The notes under the pieces were generated by a model. That model had not been told where the DNA came from. It was given only the letters and a program-made list of their open reading frames with translations, and made no database searches. The position numbers were made by a program, and so were the translations under genes. A DNA stretch of 30,164 nucleotides, from positions 1 to 30,164 of the IMG/VR virus record IMGVR_UViG_3300010297_000050. One strand, given 5' to 3'. Below, in pieces: positions 21,942 through 29,752 of this stretch; positions within the stretch are counted from its first letter, which is position 1, and each line of letters opens with the position of its first letter. This DNA is from a virus.

Positions 21942-24479
21942 ATGCCAAACGAAATATATCACAGAAGCAATTGGGGAGAAAGTAAAGCTGAGGACTTTGG
22001 CGATGTGTACTATGACCACGCAGCGACCAATAAGCTATACAACCATTCTGATTATTACGAGAACTCAGATGGCACAGATGCGACCTTAAAAGACTTAAAC
22101 AATAAAGCAAGTATAGTCTTAACACCTACTGCATATTCAGATGGTAGCTTAAATACTGTTATACCGCCTTATCAGCTATTATCTGAACTCGTTACTAATG
22201 GCGATTTTAGTGATGGTAGCACAGGTTGGACTTCTCAATCAGACGTTACATTTGGAGATGGCACAGTATCAATGGACTCGACAAGTCTAAATGCTTATAT
22301 AAATCAAGATATACTAACAGTTGGCAGTAAATATAGAGTATCAATTACAGTTGATGCACTAAGTATTACTGATAAATTAGATTTAATAAACGGAAGTGGC
22401 ATCCCTTATAAAGTATTAGAGGTTGGTACAAATAACTTTGATATAATTGCAACAGGAAATGGTGCTTTTAGAATTAGAACAAAAGATGGTGCTACATCTA
22501 CAATATCAAGTGCAAGCGTAAAAGAAATACAAGAAGCCGACTTTGACTTTAGTAGAGGTTCAAGTGCTACAAGAGTAAACGAGCAAGGGCTTGTAGAGGA
22601 CGTACAGATATTAAGTGGAGAGCTTGTACAAAACGGAGACTTTGAGCAGATAGGTAGTGAACTTGTTACCAACGGAAACTTTGAAACGGATAGCGATTGG
22701 AGTAAAGACACAGGTTGGAGTATCGCTAATGGTAAAGCATCTCAAGATGGTACAGGCACAGGGAATGATGGGGATATTATCCAAAACTCAATTTTAGATA
22801 CAAGCAAAATATATAAGATTGTATTAGATGTTGTTGATTACACACAAGGTACATTATATATTGATACATCTAACATAGATTTAAATGTTAATGAGGTTGG
22901 CACTTATACTCTTTATTTTACTCCGTCATCTACAAATCTATTTATAAGAACAAGATTTAGTGGTTTTATAGGCTCAATAGACAACGTATCAGTAAAAGAG
23001 GTCGGACAGAATTGGATAATAAGCGGAGACAATTTTAGTATTGTTGATGGTGCTTTAAGAATCAACAGAGTTACAAATACAACTTTCATACAACAAAACG
23101 TCTTAACTTCAGGAAAAAAATATAAAGTAGAATTTGACGTTTTAGACAAAGCTGACAATAGCGGCAATTTTACAGTAAGATTAGGTAGTAACAATGTTTA
23201 TAGTGTTTCAGATTATGAAGGCACAAAGTTTAGCAAAACACTAACTTCAAGTGGTACGGACTTTAGGATATACTCTTCATCAAATAATGGTGTTATTTAT
23301 GTGGACAATGTATCAGTAATAGAAATAACAGACGATACCGACTTACCAAGAATAGATTTTACAGATGGTACAGGCAGTTTGTTATTAGAGCCACAGAGGA
23401 CTAACTTGGTTACATACTCGGAAGATTTTAGTGATAGTAGTTGGAATTTAGATTTAAATGCTTCATATATAACAAGAACACCTAACGCAGCTACATCTCC
23501 AAGTGGAGAAAATAATGCAACTAAATTAATAGGTAACAACACAAGTAGAGACCCTAATAATTCTTATATAGGAGCATCTACAAGTGCATCAGCACCATAC
23601 GCTTCAAGTATTTTTGCTAAAAAAGGCGAGTATGATTATTTAGTATTAGGCATTGGCTCTTATGCAGGTGGATATTACGCAATATTTAATTTATCTAACG
23701 GAACAATTAGCACATCACCAACAGCATCAGGAACTACAGCAAGTATAGAAGATTATGGTAATGGTTGGTTTAGGTGTATAATAGCTACTACCAATACATC
23801 AGGAAGTGAAATTTTATTCATCTCTCCTTCAGTAGATGGTACTTTAACAACAAATTACACTAATACAACTAACGGAGTATATGTTTGGGGAGCTCAGCTC
23901 GAAGAAGGAAGTTACGCAACGTCCTATATCGTTTCAAATAGCGGAAGTACCACCACTCGCTCTGCTGACGTAGCAAACAATAGCGGTAATGCTGACTTGT
24001 TTAATGATAGTGAAGGTGTGCTATATGCAGAGGTAGAAAGGTTTGATAACGATACGGCTTTTTTATCAATTAGCATAAGTGATTTATCAGTCAATAATAA
24101 TGTTTCTTTTAAATTTAGAAACACAACAAATCTTATGTGGGGTAGTATTAAATCGGGTGGAGTACAAACGGCTTTAATGCAATACACATCTACTAATTTA
24201 ACAACTTTAAACAAAATTGCTTTAAAATACAAAGAAAATGATTTTGCTCTATGGTTTAACGGAGTACAAGTTTTAACAGACACAAGCGGTGCTGTACCAA
24301 CAGGAATAGAAAAATTATCACTTGATAATGGTGTAGGAAATGAAGAATTTAGGGGTAAAGTAAAATGCGTAGCAGTATTTAAAGAAGCATTAAGTAATGA
24401 TTTACTCGAAAGACTAACAGGCGAAGGTTACGAATCTTTTAGACTATTAGCAGAAGCAAACAACTATACAATTATATAA
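21942..24479 (+). CDS. Receptor-binding / tail fibre protein 1, modular (845 aa)
   Basis: 845 residues. The N-terminus (MPNEIYHRSNWGESKAEDFG and on) is unique and may anchor to the virion. Galactose-binding-like repeats follow, recognisable by LVTNGDFSDGSTGW, LVTNGNFETDSDW and SGDNFSIVDG, each about 100-130 residues. A module with FSRGSSATRVNEQGLV lies near 200. The last about 370 residues begin at LLLEPQRTNLVTYSEDFSDS and include GWFRCIIA, VYVWGAQLEEGSYATSYI and a LamG-like end (KYKENDFALWFNGVQV). It would bind host glycans. Paralogues follow. Confidence 0.75.
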   Translation: MPNEIYHRSNWGESKAEDFGDVYYDHAATNKLYNHSDYYENSDGTDATLKDLNNKASIVLTPTAYSDGSLNTVIPPYQLLSELVTNGDFSDGSTGWTSQSDVTFGDGTVSMDSTSLNAYINQDILTVGSKYRVSITVDALSITDKLDLINGSGIPYKVLEVGTNNFDIIATGNGAFRIRTKDGATSTISSASVKEIQEADFDFSRGSSATRVNEQGLVEDVQILSGELVQNGDFEQIGSELVTNGNFETDSDWSKDTGWSIANGKASQDGTGTGNDGDIIQNSILDTSKIYKIVLDVVDYTQGTLYIDTSNIDLNVNEVGTYTLYFTPSSTNLFIRTRFSGFIGSIDNVSVKEVGQNWIISGDNFSIVDGALRINRVTNTTFIQQNVLTSGKKYKVEFDVLDKADNSGNFTVRLGSNNVYSVSDYEGTKFSKTLTSSGTDFRIYSSSNNGVIYVDNVSVIEITDDTDLPRIDFTDGTGSLLLEPQRTNLVTYSEDFSDSSWNLDLNASYITRTPNAATSPSGENNATKLIGNNTSRDPNNSYIGASTSASAPYASSIFAKKGEYDYLVLGIGSYAGGYYAIFNLSNGTISTSPTASGTTASIEDYGNGWFRCIIATTNTSGSEILFISPSVDGTLTTNYTNTTNGVYVWGAQLEEGSYATSYIVSNSGSTTTRSADVANNSGNADLFNDSEGVLYAEVERFDNDTAFLSISISDLSVNNNVSFKFRNTTNLMWGSIKSGGVQTALMQYTSTNLTTLNKIALKYKENDFALWFNGVQVLTDTSGAVPTGIEKLSLDNGVGNEEFRGKVKCVAVFKEALSNDLLERLTGEGYESFRLLAEANNYTII

Positions 24480-24480
24480 A

Positions 24481-25668
24481 ATGGCAGTAAAATTAGGAAA
24501 CGGTAATTGGGCAGTAAAAGAAGATAAGCTATTAGCATATAACGACAATAGTGGTTTATTCTTTAACAAAGAGTTTGACTTTTCAAGGGGTTCTACTGCA
24601 ACGTATGTAGGTCGAGATGGTTTAATCGCATCTGCTGCATCAGGAGTGCCAAGAATAGACTTTACTAATGACACTAAAGGGCATCTACTCTTAGAGCCGA
24701 GTAGGACTAATTATGCTACCAATAACAGCCTAATGCATACTTATAGTGCTGTTGGTGGCAGCTCCCCTAATCCAACTTTAACAGCAAACTATACAACTGC
24801 TCCTGATGGTACAAATACAGCTACAAGATTACAAACATCAGTAACAGGTAGTAGTTATTCGTTAATTAACTTACCTTCTACAACACTTGGAGATGGGACA
24901 TACTCTATAAGTGTTTATGTTAAAAGTAATACAGATAGTAACCAAATAATATCTTTTTATGGTGCAGGGAGTGCATCAAGTGCTTTTAAACTTTCAGTTA
25001 CAACTGAATGGACAAGACTTGAAGTACAAGCTACAAGAGGTTCAGGGCAAACAAAATACGCTTATATAGGGACTTGGCCAAGTCTTCAAGGGTCAGATGA
25101 AAATATTGATATATCTGTATGGGGTGCACAAGTAGAAATTGATAGCGATTATAGCACAAGTCTAATACCCACCACAGGTGCGGCTTCTACTCGTAATGCA
25201 GACGTATGCAATAATAGTGGCTCTGCACAAGACTTTAATTCAGAAGAAGGAGTATTGTATGCGGAGATTGCTGCTTTAACACAAACTTTAGGTAGTAGTG
25301 ATGAAGTGATTGGTATATCTGATGGTACTTTAGACAATAGAATAATAATATATCACAAGAAAAATTTAAGTAACACAATAGCTTATGGTATAGAAAGTAA
25401 CAATGTTGCACAGTTTTTTGAGTCATTTACTATATCAGATATAACTTCATTACATAAAGTTGCTTTTAAGTTTAAACAAAATGATTGTGCTTTATGGATA
25501 AATGGAAATGAAGTTGACACTCAAACAAGCGTTTCTATGCCAAGTGGTTTAAATAGTTTGCAGTTTGATACAGGTAATGGTAGCTCTGATTTCTACGGAA
25601 AAGTAAGAAACGTACAAGTATTTACAGAAGCTCTTACAGACGAACAATTAGAAAAATTAACAAGTTAG
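24481..25668 (+). CDS. Receptor-binding protein 2, LamG-like (395 aa)
   Basis: 395 residues, starting one base after the previous stop. Module order: FDFSRGSTATYVGRDGLI (about 31-48), LLLEPSRTNYATNN (about 73-86), a beta domain with TYSISVYVKSN, the WGAQVEID and SADV-like link (ASTRNADVCNNSG), then a LamG-like end with FKFKQNDCALWINGNEVDTQ and EALTDEQLEKLTS. It corresponds to the C-terminal part of protein 1 without its N-terminal repeats. Likely an additional sugar-binding fibre or tip. Confidence 0.75.
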   Translation: MAVKLGNGNWAVKEDKLLAYNDNSGLFFNKEFDFSRGSTATYVGRDGLIASAASGVPRIDFTNDTKGHLLLEPSRTNYATNNSLMHTYSAVGGSSPNPTLTANYTTAPDGTNTATRLQTSVTGSSYSLINLPSTTLGDGTYSISVYVKSNTDSNQIISFYGAGSASSAFKLSVTTEWTRLEVQATRGSGQTKYAYIGTWPSLQGSDENIDISVWGAQVEIDSDYSTSLIPTTGAASTRNADVCNNSGSAQDFNSEEGVLYAEIAALTQTLGSSDEVIGISDGTLDNRIIIYHKKNLSNTIAYGIESNNVAQFFESFTISDITSLHKVAFKFKQNDCALWINGNEVDTQTSVSMPSGLNSLQFDTGNGSSDFYGKVRNVQVFTEALTDEQLEKLTS

Positions 25669-25669
25669 T

Positions 25670-26851
25670 ATGTACGATAAAGCATCAATAGCGTTAATAC
25701 CAAGTGGATACAAAGCAGGTTCGACAGATAACTTATATTCTGTTCTTCCTGCTAATGGCGATGGAGATTTCAATGCTACAAGAGGTTCGACTGCGACACG
25801 AGTAAATAAAGATGGCTTAATAGAAACAGTAGCTGCCGATACACCACGCTTAGACTATCCACTAACTAATGGCGTAGTAGGAGATTGTCCTCATTTGCTT
25901 TTAGAGCCGAGTAGAACCAATTTATTAATTCAAAGCGTTAACCTTGCATCTATATTTGCTTTTAATACAGGTGGCGGCACATTAACTGCTAATTATGGCG
26001 TGTCTCCTGACGGAAGTAAAACATCTACAAGAGTCATTGCAAATGACACAAACAACTCTCATTGTTTTGAAGCTATAAGTGGAGGTTCAGGTTCTTTTAC
26101 TTATTCGTTATATTACAAAGGTGTTATTGGAGAAACTACAACTATAAGAGTAATAACTGTTGGAAGTGGTGGTGCGGATGCTGAAAAATCAATTACTTTT
26201 ACAGGTAAATGGCAAAGAGAGCAGATTACTTTTCAAAGTGGTGCAGATTTAAATTATGTATATATTGTTGATTATAGAAGTATAAATGGTACAGCAACTG
26301 ACTTTCAGGTTTTCGGTGGACAAGTAGAGGAAGGAAGCTACGCAACTTCATATATACCAACAAATGGCGAAACAAATGGTGTAACACGCTCAGCCGATTT
26401 TTGTAATTTATCAGGTACAAGTGCAGAGTTTAACGACAGCGAAGGGGTTTTGTTTGTAGAAAGTGCAGCACTAACATCATCTGATTCAAGTAGGGATATA
26501 GAAATTTCTGATGGTAATGCTAATAGAATTATATTGCAATATATTACAGGCGGTATTCAGGTTTATGTTCTTGTTGGTGGTTCTGCGACTTATACATTTT
26601 CACACACTACAACTATAACTCAGTTTAAAAAAATAGGCTTAAAATATAAAGAAAATGATTTTGCGTTATGGGTAGATGGATTTGAGGTAGATAGTAGCAA
26701 TAGTGGCTCTGTTTTTAGTGCAAACACATTAACACAATTAGATTTTTTTAAAGCAAGTAATCAAACTTTAAATTTCTACGGAAAAGTAAAACAACTAATA
26801 TATTTTAACGAAGCACTAAGCGATAGCGAATTACAAACACTAACAAGTTAA
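25670..26851 (+). CDS. Receptor-binding protein 3, LamG-like (393 aa)
   Basis: 393 residues, starting one base after the previous stop. Same architecture as protein 2: MYDKASIALIPSGYKAGS, ATRGSTATRVNKDGLIE, LLLEPSRTNLLIQS, VFGGQVEEGSYATSYIPTNG, SADFCNLSG, and the end LKYKENDFALWVDGFEVD to EALSDSELQTLTS. Protein 1 also contains NKASIVLTPTAYSDGS, matching this N-terminus. The three form a tandem paralogous array. Confidence 0.75.
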   Translation: MYDKASIALIPSGYKAGSTDNLYSVLPANGDGDFNATRGSTATRVNKDGLIETVAADTPRLDYPLTNGVVGDCPHLLLEPSRTNLLIQSVNLASIFAFNTGGGTLTANYGVSPDGSKTSTRVIANDTNNSHCFEAISGGSGSFTYSLYYKGVIGETTTIRVITVGSGGADAEKSITFTGKWQREQITFQSGADLNYVYIVDYRSINGTATDFQVFGGQVEEGSYATSYIPTNGETNGVTRSADFCNLSGTSAEFNDSEGVLFVESAALTSSDSSRDIEISDGNANRIILQYITGGIQVYVLVGGSATYTFSHTTTITQFKKIGLKYKENDFALWVDGFEVDSSNSGSVFSANTLTQLDFFKASNQTLNFYGKVKQLIYFNEALSDSELQTLTS

Positions 26852-26861
26852 TTAAATTAAA

Positions 26862-27224
26862 ATGAAGTATATATTTAAGAAATATGAATTTGACAGTCAG
26901 AGTCAAGCTGAAACAAGAATAGCTGCTTTGCCTTCAGTAACCGATGAAGATGGGAACGAAAGCCCATCACACAGCCATACAGTTGTAAAGCTCGGTTATT
27001 TATGGACTACCGAACCTACCTACAACGAGGAAGGCGAAGTAGAAACAGAAGGCGTAGCATCTGATATGTATTCGGTTGACGTATTATGGAAAGCAAGTGA
27101 GATTACAGAAGCCAATGAAGATGGAGAATCTACTGTAAGCTATCCTTACGGATGGTCAAGCAAGGAAATATCTGTCGAAGGTAACGGAGTACATACATTT
27201 GCAGGTTGGAACTTTAACGAATAG
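26862..27224 (+). CDS. Fibre-associated protein (120 aa)
   Basis: 120 residues, beta-rich and acidic: MKYIFKKYEFDSQSQAETRI, VVKLGYLWTTEP, MYSVDVLWKA, ending GVHTFAGWNFNE. Proteins with this 'YSVDVLW ... HTFAGW' pattern are, from memory, common between fibre and lysis genes in Bacteroidota phages, perhaps as fibre chaperones or tips. Function not established. Confidence 0.65.
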   Translation: MKYIFKKYEFDSQSQAETRIAALPSVTDEDGNESPSHSHTVVKLGYLWTTEPTYNEEGEVETEGVASDMYSVDVLWKASEITEANEDGESTVSYPYGWSSKEISVEGNGVHTFAGWNFNE

Positions 27225-27228
27225 AATT

Positions 27229-27381
27229 ATGGACACTACAAGTTTAAAAGTTTATTTAATGAACTTGTCTACAATGACAATAACCACAATCGACCAAATA
27301 GAAAGTGCTTTGAAAATACTTTTGCTTGTAGTTACTATCGGCTACACTATTCAAAAATGGTACGAGATTAAAAAGAAATGA
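27229..27381 (+). CDS. Small membrane protein, possible holin component (50 aa)
   Basis: ATG at 27229 preferred; a longer frame from TTG 27199 overlaps the upstream gene and has no leader. One membrane segment (ALKILLLVVTIGYTIQKWY), then a basic tail EIKKK. It overlaps the next gene by 4 bases. Its place beside lysis genes suggests a holin or antiholin part. Confidence 0.6.
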   Translation: MDTTSLKVYLMNLSTMTITTIDQIESALKILLLVVTIGYTIQKWYEIKKK

Positions 27382-27734
27382 TTAAGGATAAAGAGCTTAG
27401 AGGTTATATAGGCGCAGGGGTTATATTTTTCCTTGTAATGGGTCTATTGCTATTTTTGGCTTTTTACGAGATACCTGAAACGAATAACGATATTTTTAAA
27501 GTTATAGTGGGTATGTTAGTTGGTTCTCTGTCAGTTGTCATCTATACATTCATAGGTAAGAACCCTGAGGAAGTTGCAGAGTTACAAGCGAAAAGCCAAA
27601 GTCTTGAAACAAAGGTAAAACAACTTGTAGAGGAAAAGGACAACATAGAAGCACTACTAAGAAACCTACAAAGCGATGTGATCGAGAAGTTATCTGTTAC
27701 AGGTCAAAACTTTAAATACAAAGATTGCGAATGA
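27378..27734 (+). CDS. Two-TM membrane protein with coiled-coil tail, holin-like (118 aa)
   Basis: 118 residues. Membrane segments at about 11-29 (GAGVIFFLVMGLLLFLAFY) and 42-60 (VIVGMLVGSLSVVIYTFIG), then a coiled coil (ELQAKSQSLETKVKQLVEEK and on). ATGA-type overlaps on both sides. It may form or regulate the lysis pore, or couple it to the periplasm as a spanin-like part. Exact role uncertain. Confidence 0.65.
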   Translation: MIKDKELRGYIGAGVIFFLVMGLLLFLAFYEIPETNNDIFKVIVGMLVGSLSVVIYTFIGKNPEEVAELQAKSQSLETKVKQLVEEKDNIEALLRNLQSDVIEKLSVTGQNFKYKDCE

Positions 27735-28102
27735 AGTATTTTACTTATACAGAGTTTGATAGCCCCGATGAAGTGGGAAGCGGTAAGAAAATGAACCCTA
27801 AGCTACTTATAATGCTTGATATGGTAAGAGATAAGTTTGACAAACCTATCCACATTACATCAGGATATCGCACAAAAGAATATAACGAGTCTTTAGCAGC
27901 AAGGGGATATAAAGCATCGCCTAATAGCTCACATTGTAAAGGTTTAGCTGTTGATATAGCTTGTAATAATTCAATAGATAGATATCATTTAATCAACTGC
28001 CTTTTAGACGTAGGGTTTAAGCGTATAGGGATAGCAAACAGTTTTATCCACGTAGATATCGACAAAGACAAATCTAAAGAAGTAATATGGACTTATGCGT
28101 AG
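27731..28102 (+). CDS. Endolysin, peptidase M15 family
   Basis: 123 residues from ATG 27731, which forms ATGA with the previous stop. Residues 44-51 (SGYRTKEY), the zinc motif SSHCKGLAVD with H68 and D75, and FIHVD with H107 are the M15 (VanY/endolysin) active-site set. It would cleave peptidoglycan peptide bridges, possibly as an L-Ala-D-Glu or D,D-peptidase. No signal peptide, so release depends on a holin. Confidence 0.85.
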   Translation: MKYFTYTEFDSPDEVGSGKKMNPKLLIMLDMVRDKFDKPIHITSGYRTKEYNESLAARGYKASPNSSHCKGLAVDIACNNSIDRYHLINCLLDVGFKRIGIANSFIHVDIDKDKSKEVIWTYA

Positions 28103-28238
28103 TTTTTCAATTATACTATTATTCCCCACCTCGTTCATAACAGGTATATCTTATTATCCTGCGACAGGTAGGTACAAATTTGATGAGCTGAATATATACT
28201 TATTTTTCATTCAATTACAATTTAGAAAGTATGAGTAA
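28095..28238 (+). CDS. Small protein beside lysis genes (47 aa)
   Basis: ATG at 28095 overlaps the endolysin end by 8 bases and the holin start by 8. A hydrophobic start (FSIILLFPTSFITGISYY) is followed by YKFDELNIYLFFIQLQFR. Proteins with 'F/DELNIYL...IQF' are recurrent next to lysis genes of Bacteroidota phages, from memory. A lysis-accessory role is inferred from place. Confidence 0.55.
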   Translation: MRSFSIILLFPTSFITGISYYPATGRYKFDELNIYLFFIQLQFRKYE

Positions 28239-28680
28239 AAAGAAGTTTAAGGACACGAAGGTAGGTAGATTCTTAACTTCTGTGGGTTCTACGCTTGGCG
28301 ATGGAATGGGCGATATATTGCCCGACAATGGTGTTTTAGGCGTGTTTAAGCGACTTATAGCAAAAGATGATACACTTACCCCACAAGACAAAGAAACTGC
28401 CTTAAAACTGCTTGAAATGGATTCTATGGAGATTCAGGAAGTAAGTAAGCGTTGGCAGTCTGATATGGCTTCTGATAGTTGGTTAAGCAAAAATGTACGT
28501 CCTTTAACCCTTGTGTACCTTACCCTTGCGACTACGATTTACATTGTGCTTGATAGTTTAAACATAGCGTTTGATATAGACCAAGCGTGGATAGAGTTGC
28601 TTAAAACTCTGTTGGTTACAATCTATGTGGCATACTTTGGTAGCAGAGGTTTTGAAAAATATAAAAAAATCACTAAGTAG
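28231..28680 (+). CDS. Holin, 3TM / GTA-holin-like (149 aa)
   Basis: 149 residues. A soluble N-terminal half (LGDGMGDILPDNG, then EIQEVSKRWQSDMASDSWLS) precedes KNVRPLTLVYLTLATTIYIV and LLKTLLVTIYVAYFGSR. The 'RW..DM.SDSWLSKNVRPLTL' segment is characteristic of the 3TM holin family (gene-transfer-agent holin, PF11351-like). It would open the membrane for the M15 endolysin. Followed immediately by the AT tract. Confidence 0.75.
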   Translation: MSKKKFKDTKVGRFLTSVGSTLGDGMGDILPDNGVLGVFKRLIAKDDTLTPQDKETALKLLEMDSMEIQEVSKRWQSDMASDSWLSKNVRPLTLVYLTLATTIYIVLDSLNIAFDIDQAWIELLKTLLVTIYVAYFGSRGFEKYKKITK

Positions 28681-28783
28681 TATATATATATATAATAATA
28701 TACTTTAAAATAGTATAATAATATAATATAATAATATAATATAAAAAAATAATTAGTATATTTATATATATATATATTTATAA
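28681..28783. repeat. Nearly pure A/T tract with alternating TA runs and tandem repeats
   Basis: Only three G/C bases in about 103. It contains TATATA runs at each end, an inverted repeat AGTATAT...ATATACT at its left side, and two tandem copies of a 13-base unit ATAATAATATAAT at 28715-28727 and 28728-28740. The tract would melt easily, so it could be a replication origin or DNA-unwinding element, or simply a barrier between late and early units. No gene is encoded in it. Confidence 0.7.
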
Positions 28784-28793
28784 AGCAAAAAAA

Positions 28794-28964
28794 ATGAAAT
28801 TTGATTTAAAAATAGATTACTTAGGTAAAAAAGAACTTAAAGGGGATACAGAGAAAGATATGTACGATCTAACTTTCAAAACATATAACTCTGAAATAAG
28901 GGGTAAGTTTGAGAAGTCAGAGATACGCCATATTATCCAAATCTTAGATAACGCAGTTGTCTAA
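28794..28964 (+). CDS. Hypothetical protein (56 aa)
   Basis: ATG at 28794 after an A-run. 56 residues: MKFDLKIDYLGKKELKGDTE, then MYDLTFKTYNSEIRGKFEKS, then IRHIIQILDNAVV. Short alpha/beta fold, no motif. It overlaps the NinG-like gene by 8 bases, so it is probably co-translated with it. Confidence 0.6.
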   Translation: MKFDLKIDYLGKKELKGDTEKDMYDLTFKTYNSEIRGKFEKSEIRHIIQILDNAVV

Positions 28965-29355
28965 AAAGGTATCACGTAAAAATCTTGTAAAGCGTTTAGA
29001 TAATATCTTTAGTCAGTACATACGACTTAGAAACGCTAATGCTCTTGGTATAGCTGAATGTTATACCTGTGGTGTTAAAAAAAATTGGAAGCAGTTACAA
29101 AATGGACACTTTCAAAGCAGGAAGCACTACGGAACGAGATGGGATGAAACAAACTGCCAAGTACAATGCTCTGCTTGTAATGTGTTTAGATATGGCGAAC
29201 AGTATAAGTTTGGGCTAAGGTTGGATAAAGACTATGGGCAGGGTACAGCAGAGGACTTACACGCTAAAGCCATACAGATCACTAAATACTCAAATAACGA
29301 CTTACAAGAGTTAATAACTAAATACACAGCTCTTGTCAAAAAGAAAATGAAATAG
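28957..29355 (+). CDS. NinG-like recombination protein
   Basis: 132 residues with ECYTCGVKK (C35, C38), QNGHFQSRKHYGTRWDETNC (H51, C67) and QCSACN (C71, C74). The 'CxxC...GHF..R...RWDE.N...QC..CN' pattern matches lambda NinG/Rap, a structure-specific endonuclease family acting on recombination intermediates. The start is TTG at 28957, overlapping the gene before; no ATG lies upstream of the motif. It pairs logically with the RecE-like nuclease. Confidence 0.8.
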   Translation: MSKKVSRKNLVKRLDNIFSQYIRLRNANALGIAECYTCGVKKNWKQLQNGHFQSRKHYGTRWDETNCQVQCSACNVFRYGEQYKFGLRLDKDYGQGTAEDLHAKAIQITKYSNNDLQELITKYTALVKKKMK

Positions 29356-29363
29356 TATCTTTG
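29333..29363 (+). promoter_or_regulatory. Strong Bacteroidota-type promoter for a short RNA
   Basis: TTG (29333-29335), exactly 20 bases, then TATCTTTG (29356-29363) and C. This is a perfect match to TTG-N19/20-TAnnTTTG, the best in the window. It lies over the end of the NinG-like gene and starts transcription near 29369, only about 58 bases before a terminator. Confidence 0.75.
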
Positions 29364-29367
29364 CAGA

Positions 29368-29427
29368 GTACATATCCTGTACTGTTTTAATGTTATGATT
29401 AAGGGGGGTGCTTTGCCCCCTTTTTTT
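29368..29427 (+). ncRNA. Candidate antisense small RNA (~58-60 nt)
   Basis: It starts close to a hairpin GTACA-TATCC-TGTAC (29368-29382), then has a single-stranded stretch TGTTTTAATGTTATGAT (29383-29399), and ends with the terminator hairpin. TGTTTTAATGTT is the exact reverse complement of the leader AACATTAAAACA used by the 2815 and 3065 genes (11 of 12 at 29473). No convincing protein is encoded; the only small frame is 12 codons ending after the terminator. A minus-strand reading (leader plus a 20-codon frame) is an alternative. Confidence 0.5.
29403..29427 (+). terminator. Intrinsic terminator of the candidate small RNA
   Basis: G-run (29403-29408) pairs with CCCCC (29416-29420); the inner part can add GC-TTT-GC. 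Seven T follow (29421-29427). Confidence 0.85.
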
Positions 29428-29443
29428 ATTTAAAAATAATTTA

Positions 29444-29466
29444 TATATTTACACCAACATTAAAAC
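29444..29466 (+). promoter_or_regulatory. Probable promoter -7 element and leader copy 3 before the 29473 gene
   Basis: TATATTTA (29444-29451) resembles TAnnTTTG with one mismatch, but no TTG lies at the right distance upstream. AACATTAAAAC (29456-29466), 11 bases of the shared leader, ends six bases before the ATG at 29473. Confidence 0.45.
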
Positions 29467-29472
29467 TTTATT

Positions 29473-29655
29473 ATGCAATTCAATTTAAATACCGAACAGC
29501 AAGATGCGATACTCTACGCTGTATCACACACACTCGCTAACAAAGGCGATATGTCAGATCAAACCCTAAACGACTTGTACGATGTACTCGATATGTTTAA
29601 GATAGAAGAGAATAAACGATACGGATTATATAGTGGAACTCATGAGGGACTTTGA
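29473..29655 (+). CDS. Hypothetical protein (60 aa)
   Basis: 60 residues, helical: LNTEQQDAILYAVSHTLANK, then DQTLNDLYDVLDMFKIEENK. No motif recognised; small helical proteins like this are frequent at the start of early phage units. Its leader carries the 11-base shared element, so it may be under the same control as the 2815 and 3065 genes. Confidence 0.7.
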   Translation: MQFNLNTEQQDAILYAVSHTLANKGDMSDQTLNDLYDVLDMFKIEENKRYGLYSGTHEGL

Positions 29656-29656
29656 T

Positions 29657-29752
29657 ATGGCACGATTAGAAAGTATGAGCAATAGAATATTAGAATTAGA
29701 AGCTCATATAGAAATTTTAGAACAACAATTAGAATTATATTATGCAGAGTAA
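29657..29752 (+). CDS. Coiled-coil peptide (31 aa)
   Basis: ATG at 29657, two bases after the previous stop; an in-frame ATG at 29642 would add five residues. Sequence is a single leucine-zipper-like helix (ILELEAHIEILEQQLELYY). It overlaps the next gene by 11 bases. Function unknown. Confidence 0.5.
   Translation: MARLESMSNRILELEAHIEILEQQLELYYAE

Noticed and set aside
1039-25426. Minus-strand open frames such as 8784-9110, 17287-17550, 22406-22711 and 23924-24283
   Set aside because: All lie inside well-supported + strand genes, are low-complexity (Ser/Thr/Leu/Cys-rich) mirrors of them, and have no leader or promoter.
27199-27228. Upstream TTG start for the 50-aa membrane protein
   Set aside because: The extra residues overlap the previous gene's end and match nothing; ATG at 27229 is preferred.
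28173-28200. AATATATACTT before the holin as a sixth late promoter
   Set aside because: Only the TATATA core matches; the ACG and the upstream AAAATC box are absent.
28715-28740. Tandem 13-bp units as a CRISPR or phage-borne array
   Set aside because: Only two adjacent copies without spacers, in pure A/T sequence.
29354-29396. Minus-strand micro-gene (leader AACATTAAAACA, then ATG and 20 codons) opposite the small RNA
   Set aside because: No minus-strand promoter is visible and every other gene is on the + strand; kept only as an alternative reading of the element.
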